A program made the translations under genes and the position numbers. Below, piece by piece: positions 51,592 through 58,978 of a stretch of 64,000 nucleotides of DNA (its first letter is position 1; every line of letters begins with the position of its first letter). The DNA lies in contig NZ_JACRYL010000005.1 of NCBI RefSeq assembly GCF_014306625.1, forward strand, positions 35,083-99,082, read 5' to 3'. The notes beneath the pieces were generated by a model. The model saw only the letters and a list, made by a program, of their open reading frames with translations, had not been told where the DNA came from and did no database searches. Source of the DNA: Pedobacter fastidiosus. GTDB lineage: Bacteria > Bacteroidota > Bacteroidia > Sphingobacteriales > Sphingobacteriaceae.

Positions 51592-52151
51592 TGAAACTCC
51601 ATATCAAAAATATGGTTTGCAATCGTTGTAAAATGGTGGTTAAAGCTGAGTTGGAAAAACTCGGCTTTAACCCTATTTCTGTTGAATTAGGCGAAGTTTC
51701 AATAGCGGAAAACATTTCTGCAGTCGATAAATTGAAAATTGCAGAAAAGCTAAATATTTTTGGTTTTGAATTGCTGGAGGATAAGAAAACGCAGATAGCC
51801 GAACAGGTAAAAACTACTATAATAGATTTGGTTCATTATACAAAAGAACCACTAAAAATTAATCTTTCTTTGTACTTGAGTGAGCGGTTAAATTTAGAAT
51901 ATTCGAGTTTAAGCGCAGTTTTTTCTGAGATTGAAAATCAAACCATAGAAAAGTATTTTATCGCACAAAAAATAGAAAAGGCCAAAGAAATGCTTACTTA
52001 CGGCGAACTTACTTTAAGCGAAATTGCTTTCCAACTAAATTATAGCAGTGTTGCACACCTTTCTTCTCAGTTTAAAAAAGTTACCGGTTTAACGCCATCA
52101 GGATTTAAAACTGAAACTTCCGATAAGCGAAAAACTTTGGATGAGATTTGA
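51591..52151 (+). CDS. metal-responsive regulator: CxxC HMA-like domain fused to AraC-type HTH
   Basis: A 186-residue protein. Residues 1-65 form an HMA-like ferredoxin fold with C10 and C13 in KNMVCNRCKMVV, then FNPISVELGEVSI. Residues about 80-175 form an AraC/XylS double HTH: LSLYLSERLNLEYSSLSAVF for the first helix-turn-helix and LTLSEIAFQLNYSSVAHLSS with FKKVTGLTPSGF for the second. The fusion suggests that metal binding at the two cysteines controls DNA binding, so the last gene of the operon would be its own sensor. The sensed metal (probably copper) is inference. It starts on the stop of the DUF3347 gene. Confidence 0.85.
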   Translation: MKLHIKNMVCNRCKMVVKAELEKLGFNPISVELGEVSIAENISAVDKLKIAEKLNIFGFELLEDKKTQIAEQVKTTIIDLVHYTKEPLKINLSLYLSERLNLEYSSLSAVFSEIENQTIEKYFIAQKIEKAKEMLTYGELTLSEIAFQLNYSSVAHLSSQFKKVTGLTPSGFKTETSDKRKTLDEI

Positions 52152-52467
52152 TTTTTCGAGTTCCGTCAGTTAAAAGTTACGGCAAGGAATAGCGAGTTGG
52201 AAATACCAATCGACTAAATATCAATGTCGGCTTAGCGCAATCCTATCATTGCCATTAACTTAAGAAACCGACGACAACGAACAGCAAAAGCGAACAACAT
52301 AAAATAATAATGACCATTTTGACACCATCCTATTCATTGCCGTTGACTTTAGTCAACGGTTAACAGTAGAAAATAATTGGCTTTAGCCTAATTCTACTTT
52401 CTTAACATACATCAAGACCTAATTTTGATTGTCAGCGTACTTTTGTTTAAAGAAAAACTCGCAAGAC
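52152..52467. other. 316-bp spacer with a 9-bp palindrome and promoter
   Basis: No gene is seen. A perfect inverted repeat CCGTTGACT-TT-AGTCAACGG (52340-52359) belongs to another recurrent Bacteroidota spacer motif. A -7 box for the YceI gene, TACTTTTG, lies at 52438-52445. Confidence 0.6.
52438..52445 (+). promoter_or_regulatory. -7 box for the YceI gene
   Basis: TACTTTTG, perfect TAnnTTTG, 22 bases before the ATG at 52468. Confidence 0.5.
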
Positions 52468-53040
52468 ATGAAAAAATTATTCCTATTCCTTATCGCTACT
52501 TCAATCAGCGTGGCATCATTTGCACAAACAAGTTGGAAAATAGATCCAATGCACTCCTTTGTTAATTTCTCTATTAAACACATGGGGATTTCGTTTGTGG
52601 ATGGTTCATTCAAAAAATTTGATGGTACAATTACCGCAACAAAACCAGATTTAACCGATGCTAAAATTACTTTTACTGTGGATGTAAATAGCATTACAAC
52701 AGGGGTTGATATGAGAGATGGTCACCTTAAAACAGATGATTTTTTCAATGTAGCAACTTACCCAACAATGAAATTTGAGAGTATTTCTTTCAAAAAATTA
52801 AGCGGAAACAATTACGAGCTAAATGGTAAATTAACTATTCGTGATGTAACTAAAGAGGTAAAATTCGTGGTTGTTTATGGCGGAACCGCCAAAGATCAAC
52901 AAGGAAATACTAAAGCTGGTTTTGGCGCAACAACAACAATTAATCGTTTAGATTATAACATTAAATACGATCCAACTGGTGCTGGTGTTGCAAAAGATGT
53001 TATGATAAAATTAAACTTGGAATTTGTTCAAGCAAAATAA
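52468..53040 (+). CDS. YceI-family periplasmic lipid-binding protein
   Basis: A 190-residue protein with a signal peptide ending VASFAQ (about 19). The lipocalin-like YceI fold shows WKIDPMHSFVNFSIKHM at the start of the mature part. IKHMGISFVDGSFKKFDG and DGHLKTDDFFNVATYPTMKFES follow, then VTKEVKFVV and a late DPTGAGV region. Such proteins bind isoprenoid-like lipids; their role in Bacteroidota is unknown. The start is set at 52468; the frame extends to 52429 but overlaps the -7 box. It stands alone after the metal operon. Confidence 0.93.
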   Translation: MKKLFLFLIATSISVASFAQTSWKIDPMHSFVNFSIKHMGISFVDGSFKKFDGTITATKPDLTDAKITFTVDVNSITTGVDMRDGHLKTDDFFNVATYPTMKFESISFKKLSGNNYELNGKLTIRDVTKEVKFVVVYGGTAKDQQGNTKAGFGATTTINRLDYNIKYDPTGAGVAKDVMIKLNLEFVQAK

Positions 53041-53049
53041 AAATATTAG

Positions 53050-53133
53050 CCGTCATTTCGAGTGAAGCGTAGTGAAACCGAGAAATCTTTGAACCTAATT
53101 TAAAAGATTTCTCCACTTCGGTCGAAATGACGG
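53050..53133. repeat. paired palindrome, stem type TTTC/GAAA
   Basis: The left unit reads GTCA-TTTC-GA...GA-GAAA-TCTTT. The right unit is the inverse, with GTCGAAATGAC. It lies in the 114-bp space between the YceI and DOPA-dioxygenase-family genes. Confidence 0.9.
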
Positions 53134-53154
53134 TTTTTAATAAAATCCAATATC

Positions 53155-53979
53155 ATGTCTACTTTATCCCAATTCAGAAACTTTACTCAAGGCTTAGCCC
53201 AAACAGAGCTAATGCCTACTCTTTTTATTGGTCATGGTTCGCCAATGAACGGGATTGAAAACAATGAGTTTAGTCAGAGTTGGGCCGATTTGGCAAAAAA
53301 CATTCCCGTTCCTAAAGCTGTTTTGGTTGTTTCCGCACATTGGTACACTCACGGAACTTTTGTTACTGCGATGGATTTCCCCAGCACAATACACGATTTT
53401 GGAGGATTTCCTCAAGCACTTTTTGATGTACAATATCCTGCGCCTGGCGATGCTAAATTGGCAAGCGAAATACCTAGTCTAGTACATTCTACCCACGTAG
53501 GGCTAGACCACGATTGGGGATTAGATCACGGAACTTGGACTGTTGTAAAACATATGTATCCTGATGCAAATATTCCGGTTTTACAGCTCAGTATTGATTA
53601 CACCAAATCGCCAGAACAGCATTATGAAATTGCTAAAGAAATTTACGCTTTACGCAAGAAAGGGGTTCTTGTTCTTGGCAGTGGCAATATGGTTCATAAC
53701 CTGCGGATGATCAGCTGGGAAATGATTAATGGTGGCGGTTACGATTGGGCGAATGAAATGAATGATAAATTCAAAAATCTAATTTCCAATGGCGATCATA
53801 AACCATTGATAAATTACCGTAATTTAGGTACAGATGCAATGTTGGCCATCCCTACTCCAGAACATTATTTGCCTTTAATTTACACGTTGGGCCTTACAAA
53901 TGATAAGGAAGAAATTTCATTTTTTAACGATAAAGCGGTTGGCGGTTCGTTAACCATGACTTCAGTTTTAGTTGGGTAA
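53155..53979 (+). CDS. ygiD: 4,5-DOPA dioxygenase extradiol family protein (LigB-like)
   Basis: A 274-residue metal-dependent LigB-superfamily protein. The first metal ligand is His in LFIGHGSPMNGIENNEF. LVVSAHWYTHGTFVTAM and LDHDWGLDHGTWTVVKHMYP follow, and the late VLGSGNMVHNLR supplies another His. These are YgiD/plant DOPA-dioxygenase marks. E. coli YgiD opens the ring of DOPA-like catechols, but the natural bacterial substrate is uncertain. It is monocistronic, flanked by repeat-rich spacers on both sides. Confidence 0.93.
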   Translation: MSTLSQFRNFTQGLAQTELMPTLFIGHGSPMNGIENNEFSQSWADLAKNIPVPKAVLVVSAHWYTHGTFVTAMDFPSTIHDFGGFPQALFDVQYPAPGDAKLASEIPSLVHSTHVGLDHDWGLDHGTWTVVKHMYPDANIPVLQLSIDYTKSPEQHYEIAKEIYALRKKGVLVLGSGNMVHNLRMISWEMINGGGYDWANEMNDKFKNLISNGDHKPLINYRNLGTDAMLAIPTPEHYLPLIYTLGLTNDKEEISFFNDKAVGGSLTMTSVLVG

Positions 53980-54466
53980 GATTTAACCGCAAAGTACGCA
54001 GAGTTTAAAGCGAAGGACACAAAGCTGGGTTGATAACAGGTTTATGCCATGATTAAAATGGTGGGTTATACGACTGGGCTAAATTGCGTGTGATTATTGT
54101 TGAATCAAAAATATAGCCCACAATTTCAATGGCTGGTTTACACTAGAGCGCACAAAGTTGGGTACACAGCAGGTTAATTGGGACAGAACGAATTTCTTTT
54201 GTTCATAAACCCGATTGGATGAATGCCGATTTTTCTTCGGCAGTAAGGAAAGCGGGACTACTGTTCCCGATGGAATACTGAACATTCATTTCCATAACCT
54301 TTTACCACTTAGGCACAAAGAACACAAAGTTGGATGCAAAATTTCTGGTCTTCTCATAAACAAGGTTCTTGCGTTATGGTGTAGTGCTCAAAATTCTATA
54401 ACACTTTCTGATTATTCTGTAACGTTTTTCCGTTGAGGATGGAGTAAATTTGTATAAATTTTGATT
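53980..54466. other. 487-bp spacer with degenerate repeats and the promoter of the next gene
   Basis: No gene is supported. Three GCACAAAG/ACACAAAG-type segments (about 54016, 54149 and 54310) with similar downstream text look like decayed copies of one spacer repeat. The stretch ATAAACCCGATTGG near 54208 resembles 42330. A -7 box TAAATTTG lies at 54445-54452. Confidence 0.5.
54445..54452 (+). promoter_or_regulatory. -7 box for the HMA-MauE gene
   Basis: TAAATTTG, perfect TAnnTTTG, 14 bases before the ATG at 54467 (8 before a TTG alternative at 54461). Confidence 0.5.
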
Positions 54467-55186
54467 ATGACACACACTTATCAACTCACTGGCATGACTT
54501 GCGGTGGTTGCGAAAATAAAGTTAAAAGCAATTTATTGGTTCTGCCTGAGGTAACTTCAGTTGAGGTTTCGAAAGATACTAATTCCGCTACGATTAGTAT
54601 GGATCAACATATTGGCTTAGATAAACTGCAACAAGCACTCGGTGGCAAAGAGAGTAAATATCAAATTTCGGCGACATTGCACAGCGAAGTTATAGAGCAA
54701 TCTAAATCTTGGGTAGAAACCTATAAACCAATTCTATTAATTTTCGGCTATGTTACTGCAATTGCTCTAATCTCTTCATGGCAAGGAAATGCACTAGATT
54801 TTATGATATTTATGCGAATATTTATGGCTGGCTTTTTCTTAACCTTTTCATTTTTTAAGCTTTTAAATTTGAAAGGCTTTGCGGAAAGTTATGCGATGTA
54901 CGATATTGTTGCCAAAAAATTTAGCGCCTGGGGTTATATTTATGCACTAATTGAACTTGGATTAGGACTAAGTTTTGCGCTTAATTTATCGCCGGCCATT
55001 GTAAATTGGATTACTTTAATTGTGATGACGGTGAGTATTCTCGGGGTTTTGGAAAGTGTTTTAAATAAGAAAAAAATTCAATGTGCTTGTCTTGGCGCTG
55101 TTTTTAATTTACCAATGAGCACCGTTACCATTGTTGAGGATGCGATTATGATTGCGATGAGCGCAACGATGTTGGTGCTGATGTAA
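54467..55186 (+). CDS. HMA domain fused to a MauE/DoxX-like membrane protein
   Basis: A 239-residue protein. Residues 1-65 are an HMA domain with C12 and C15 in LTGMTCGGCENKVK and EVTSVEVSKDTNSATI. Four membrane helices follow (about 85-106, 112-134, 157-175, 178-200) in the MauE/DoxX redox-membrane style, ending with KKKIQCACLGAVFNLP. Its Cys pair could take electrons or metal at the membrane face. The combined architecture suggests a metal- or mercury-linked redox function; that is inference. It lies 2.3 kb from the metal operon but is separately transcribed. ATG at 54467 is preferred to the TTG two codons upstream. Confidence 0.85.
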   Translation: MTHTYQLTGMTCGGCENKVKSNLLVLPEVTSVEVSKDTNSATISMDQHIGLDKLQQALGGKESKYQISATLHSEVIEQSKSWVETYKPILLIFGYVTAIALISSWQGNALDFMIFMRIFMAGFFLTFSFFKLLNLKGFAESYAMYDIVAKKFSAWGYIYALIELGLGLSFALNLSPAIVNWITLIVMTVSILGVLESVLNKKKIQCACLGAVFNLPMSTVTIVEDAIMIAMSATMLVLM

Positions 55187-55234
55187 GTTCCTCATTTCAA
55201 TTTTACCATATAAGGAATTTAAGAAGATATAAGG

Positions 55235-55762
55235 CTAAGTTTTCGAAATGGTATTTGTAATATGCGCCAAATGATGTTTCCCATGCCAAGCATACATGCC
55301 TAACATATTTGCAAGAGTAAGCTCTTTTCCTAGTGCGGGATGGATATATTTACGTTGGAAATCTTCGATTTTTAGTGTCTTGAGGAATGCAACCAAACGC
55401 TGATGTAAGCTTGTTAAAAGCGCAACAGACATTTGAATATCACCATTTTTTGCCTCTTCGGTTTCTGCCCAGCGTTCTTCGCAATAGGGTCTGATGATTG
55501 GAATTTCTTCTGTTATGGCCTGCTTGAAACGGATATACGCATTCATGTGGCTATCTGGAATATGGTGAATAACCTGCCTTAAAGTCCAACCTTTTGGCCG
55601 ATAAGTTTGATTTAATTCCTCTTTGCTTAGGTTTTCGGTTGCGTTTTTGATTTGTTCGGGCAAACTTTCAATTTCAGATATCCAGACTTTTGCTTGCTTT
55701 TCATCGAAAACTTCGGGCATCATAAATTGGCCAATTGGGTATTTAAGTTGTTCTAAATCCAT
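55235..55762 (-). CDS. YfiT-type bacillithiol S-transferase-like protein (DinB superfamily)
   Basis: A 175-residue four-helix protein of the DinB superfamily. KGWTLRQVIHHIPDSHMNAYIRFK (residues about 58-81) and the C-terminal WHGKHHLAHI supply the three metal-binding histidines. GWTLRQVIHHIPDSHMN is characteristic of YfiT/BstA bacillithiol transferases, which attach bacillithiol to electrophiles. This suggests bacillithiol use by the organism, which fits the presence of bacillithiol genes in several Bacteroidota. No bsh genes lie in the window. It is separated from the neighbouring aldehyde dehydrogenase by a palindromic repeat, on the same strand. Confidence 0.88.
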   Translation of the reverse strand: MDLEQLKYPIGQFMMPEVFDEKQAKVWISEIESLPEQIKNATENLSKEELNQTYRPKGWTLRQVIHHIPDSHMNAYIRFKQAITEEIPIIRPYCEERWAETEEAKNGDIQMSVALLTSLHQRLVAFLKTLKIEDFQRKYIHPALGKELTLANMLGMYAWHGKHHLAHITNTISKT

Positions 55763-55792
55763 GAAAGCAAATTAGGCATTTTTGCCATATAC

Positions 55793-55925
55793 TTTGCCAC
55801 GGAAACACAGAAATCACGGAAAATATATTATTAACCACATGCACACAGATTTTTAAATCTATTGCGCTACAGAAAAATTTATACATAGAAACCATATTCC
55901 GTGTAAATCTGTGTTTCCGTGGCAA
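55793..55925. repeat. palindrome of the GCCACGGAAACACAG family
   Basis: The left arm begins TTGCCACGGAAACACAGA at 55794 and continues to about 55826. The right arm (about 55894-55925) is its inverse: TCTGTGTTTCCGTGGCAA with a similar extension. A further inner segment CCACATGCACACAGATT lies between. The whole fills the space between two same-strand genes. Confidence 0.85.
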
Positions 55926-55963
55926 CCTTAATCCTGTGAATTATAAAATCTTTAAATCCTGCT

Positions 55964-57370
55964 CTACATCAGTTTTTTCAGCCACTTTAATAAACCCATC
56001 TTTTCGCTGTAAGGCGGATAAATCATTTTCGTCATACCGAGTTTCGATTGAAAAACCACAGCCCTTTCATGAGAGAATGCTTTGAATCCAAAAATGCCGT
56101 GACAACTTCCCATCCCGCTATTGTTTACACCACCGAAAGGCAGATTAGGATTACTAATGTGTACTAAAACATTATTAATACAAGCTCCACCAGAACTGGT
56201 TTCGTTGATAATTTTATCTTGATTTTTAGAATTATTCGAGAAAATATACAGCGCCAGAGGTTTACTTTTTGCATTGATAAAATCAATTGCTTCTTGTAAA
56301 TTTCTGTAAGTGATTATTGGCAGAATTGGCCCGAAAATTTCTTCTTGCATTATGGCACTTTCTACATTTAAAGAAGTTAAAACTGTTGGCAACATACTTA
56401 AATCCTTTTCGATAGTTTCTCCTCCAAATTCTAATTTTGCGCCATCTTTAATTGCATCTTTTAAAAGCGAGCTTAACCTTTGAAATTGCTTTTCGTTAAT
56501 AATTTTTCCATACACTTCTTTATTGATTTCGGCTCCATTGAAAAACATTTTTTGTACCGCTCCTTTATAATATTCAATAAATTTATTTTGAAGTTTCTCT
56601 TCAATTAAAACATAATCTGGCGCAATACAAGTTTGACCGGCATTAACCAACTTGCCCCAAGCAATTTTTTCTGCTGATGTTTTTAAGTCGGCGGTTTCAT
56701 CTACAATTACAGGAGATTTACCACCTAATTCTAAAGTTACAGAAGTTAGGTTTTTGGAAGCGGCCTCCATTACAACTTTTCCAATTGCAGTGCTTCCTGT
56801 AAAAAAGATATGATCGAAAGGGAGTTTTAACAGTGCGGTTGAAACTTCAGCATCACCTTCAAAACAAGCAATTTCTTTTTTCTCAAAATTTTCAGAAATA
56901 ATTTTATTGATAACATTGGCGGTTGAACTGCTCAATTCTGATGGTTTTAAAATCGCACAATTACCAGCAGAAATTGCAGAGATCAGCGGGCTCATAATCA
57001 ATTGTAATGGATAATTCCATGGAGCAATAATCAAACAGACACCTTTAGGTTCATAGTATATTTTATTGCTCGCAAAAAGATTGCTGATTGTTCTTCTAAC
57101 CGATTTTGGTTTCATCCATTTACTTAAGTTCTTAACGGCATGATCTATTTCCGCATAAGTAAAAAACAGTTCGGTTACAGCGGTTTCAAATCTGCTTTTT
57201 CGCAAATCCATTTGCAGGGCTTCGTAAATTTCTTCTTCAGAATTTTCTAGAGCTTGCTTAAGTATTTTCAGTTTTGCTATTCGTGTTTTTGCATCCGTTT
57301 TACGTAAATCGAATTTGTGTTGCTGTTGTAAATCAAAAACAGATTTTATTGTCTCTTCCATGTTTATCAA
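55964..57370 (-). CDS. aldehyde dehydrogenase (class-3 type)
   Basis: A 468-residue NAD(P)-dependent aldehyde dehydrogenase. E214 in VTLELGGKSPVIV and the catalytic Cys C248 in NAGQTCIAPDY are visible. The cofactor motif FFTGSTAIGKVV lies near 189-200, and NVLVHISNPNLPFGGVNNSGMG in the C-terminal part. The short length and a hydrophobic C-terminal tail (LLKWLKKLM) suit the class-3/fatty-aldehyde-dehydrogenase group that acts on lipid-derived or aromatic aldehydes. Two starts are possible, 57370 and 57361 (MEETIKSV). It stands alone. Confidence 0.94.
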   Translation of the reverse strand: MINMEETIKSVFDLQQQHKFDLRKTDAKTRIAKLKILKQALENSEEEIYEALQMDLRKSRFETAVTELFFTYAEIDHAVKNLSKWMKPKSVRRTISNLFASNKIYYEPKGVCLIIAPWNYPLQLIMSPLISAISAGNCAILKPSELSSSTANVINKIISENFEKKEIACFEGDAEVSTALLKLPFDHIFFTGSTAIGKVVMEAASKNLTSVTLELGGKSPVIVDETADLKTSAEKIAWGKLVNAGQTCIAPDYVLIEEKLQNKFIEYYKGAVQKMFFNGAEINKEVYGKIINEKQFQRLSSLLKDAIKDGAKLEFGGETIEKDLSMLPTVLTSLNVESAIMQEEIFGPILPIITYRNLQEAIDFINAKSKPLALYIFSNNSKNQDKIINETSSGGACINNVLVHISNPNLPFGGVNNSGMGSCHGIFGFKAFSHERAVVFQSKLGMTKMIYPPYSEKMGLLKWLKKLM

Positions 57371-57541
57371 TGCTCGTTATTTACCATTTAAGGAATGTAA
57401 GAAACCATTAGACTGTTGAGCTATTTAAATCATAAATGTCTTACGTGCTCAGTTAGATGCGCTATGTTTCTGTTTAAATTTAGTTAAAATCAGCTCATTT
57501 CATTAAAAATTCATTCATTTAAAGCATATTGCACTAAAATT

Positions 57542-57549
57542 TAAATTTC
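57542..57549 (+). promoter_or_regulatory. -7-like box just before the FAD-type gene
   Basis: TAAATTTC differs from TAnnTTTG at the last base and ends 4 bases before the ATG at 57554. Confidence 0.35.
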
Positions 57550-57553
57550 GCAA

Positions 57554-58738
57554 ATGAAGAGATTGTTTTTTGTTTTCGCATTCTTAATTCCACTTGTTAT
57601 TCACGCCCAAACCCTAAAAACAGATGTGCTGGTTATTGGAAATGGTGATGCCGCCCTTGCAGCTGGAATGCAATCTTATAAATCAGGTGTTAGAACCATA
57701 GTTTTAACTCAAGATCAAGGATTTACCAGTCAAAAATCGTATTCCACAAAATCAACAGAAATTCAAAAGCTTTATAAAAATTTGTCCATTTGGGAGGAAA
57801 AAAAATTAGGTCAATTAGGAGAAATAGATTCAAAAGTTAAAACGAAGGGCACAAAAAAAACAATAGACAGCTCTACTTTTTTAAATGTAATTAACAACAT
57901 ACAATACGCAGAAATTAACAGATCAGGGAATGGATGGGAACTTAAACTGGGCAACGGTCAAAGTTTAAAAGCTAAAATTTTAGTTTTAGTTGATGATCCT
58001 GCGAAGCTTTTAAGTGCATTAAAAATTAAAACACTAGCTTCTGCTGAAACTGAAATTTTAAGCTATGATAAAAACATTTACAGAACTACGCTTGCGGGCA
58101 TTTCGGCTTCAGAGCCTCGATACCTTTCCTTATATAATTTGCTCATTCCAAATCAGGAAAATTTATTATTTATACCTCCAGGAAATATTGAGCTTGGACA
58201 GGCAGCCGGTGCAACCGCAGCTTATGCAGCATTTTTTGAAACCAAAACAAGCTTATCAAACCTTAAACGAATTCAAGGTGAACTTTTAAGTTATAAATTG
58301 GCTTTAATGCCTTTTGATGATGTTAAGCCTATAGATTCTAACTGGTTGGCCATTCAAAAAATTGGTATTACTGGCATTTTGAAAGCTGAAATCAAAAGTG
58401 GCAAGGCTCATTTTAATCCAGAGGCATTGGTTACTTATAAGGAGATTAAGCAACCTTTAAAAGACTACTATTACAAAGCACAAATCTGGTTTGATGATCA
58501 TCAAAATATTCCCATCAATTTAGAAAACACAGTTTCTCTTGTTTCTTACGTAGGCAACAAATCAGTAGAAGCTACCAAAACGGAGTTGCAAAAAAAGTGG
58601 AACAAAAACTATAAATTTCCTTCCAAATACGATCTAAAAAAGAACTTAACTCGAAGAGAATTTTCAGTTATCATAAATGAATACTTGAAGCCTTTTGATG
58701 ATATAAATGTCGATAAAACTGGTCGAGTAATTCGCTAG
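57554..58738 (+). CDS. exported FAD-dependent-oxidoreductase-like protein
   Basis: A 394-residue protein with a signal peptide (MKRLFFVFAFLIPLVIHAQ). A dinucleotide-binding start is seen as DVLVIGNGDAALAAGMQSYKSG, and the FAD-family C-terminal cap region as ELGQAAGATAAYAAFFE. It resembles exported Bacteroidota FAD-dependent oxidoreductases with a Rossmann start, but the glycine pattern (GNGDAA, not GGGxxG) and the shortened middle are unusual. The C-terminal 150 residues are of unknown type. The true cofactor and substrate are not clear. It is flanked by nested palindromes downstream. Confidence 0.75.
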   Translation: MKRLFFVFAFLIPLVIHAQTLKTDVLVIGNGDAALAAGMQSYKSGVRTIVLTQDQGFTSQKSYSTKSTEIQKLYKNLSIWEEKKLGQLGEIDSKVKTKGTKKTIDSSTFLNVINNIQYAEINRSGNGWELKLGNGQSLKAKILVLVDDPAKLLSALKIKTLASAETEILSYDKNIYRTTLAGISASEPRYLSLYNLLIPNQENLLFIPPGNIELGQAAGATAAYAAFFETKTSLSNLKRIQGELLSYKLALMPFDDVKPIDSNWLAIQKIGITGILKAEIKSGKAHFNPEALVTYKEIKQPLKDYYYKAQIWFDDHQNIPINLENTVSLVSYVGNKSVEATKTELQKKWNKNYKFPSKYDLKKNLTRREFSVIINEYLKPFDDINVDKTGRVIR

Positions 58739-58741
58739 TCT

Positions 58742-58896
58742 TAACCACAGATAAACGCGGATTAAAGAGGATATTTTGCCACGGAAACACAGATTTACAC
58801 AGAATAGGGTTTAACCTTTTTTTCCGTGTCTTCCGCGTTTCCGTGGCAATTTTTTAACGTAATTATCAGTGTTAATCCTCTTCACCTGTGGTTAGT
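58742..58896. repeat. nested double palindrome
   Basis: The outer arms TAACCACAG...GGATTAA (58742-58772) and TTAATCC...CTGTGGTTA (to 58896) are imperfect inverses. The inner arms TTGCCACGGAAACAC (from 58777) and GTTTCCGTGGCAA (to 58849) belong to the GCCACGGAAACACAG family. This gives a long hairpin of about 155 nt between two plus-strand genes. Confidence 0.85.
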
Positions 58897-58978
58897 TAAA
58901 CCGCCAGTTGTAACATTTCCATTTCCTTGCCAATTTAGCCCCTACATTCTCTAAATTGCAGCATCCAAACTAAAATTC

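Noticed and set aside
54094..54436. Short frames in the spacer before the HMA-MauE gene
   Set aside because: They cross degenerate repeats, with no protein-like composition.
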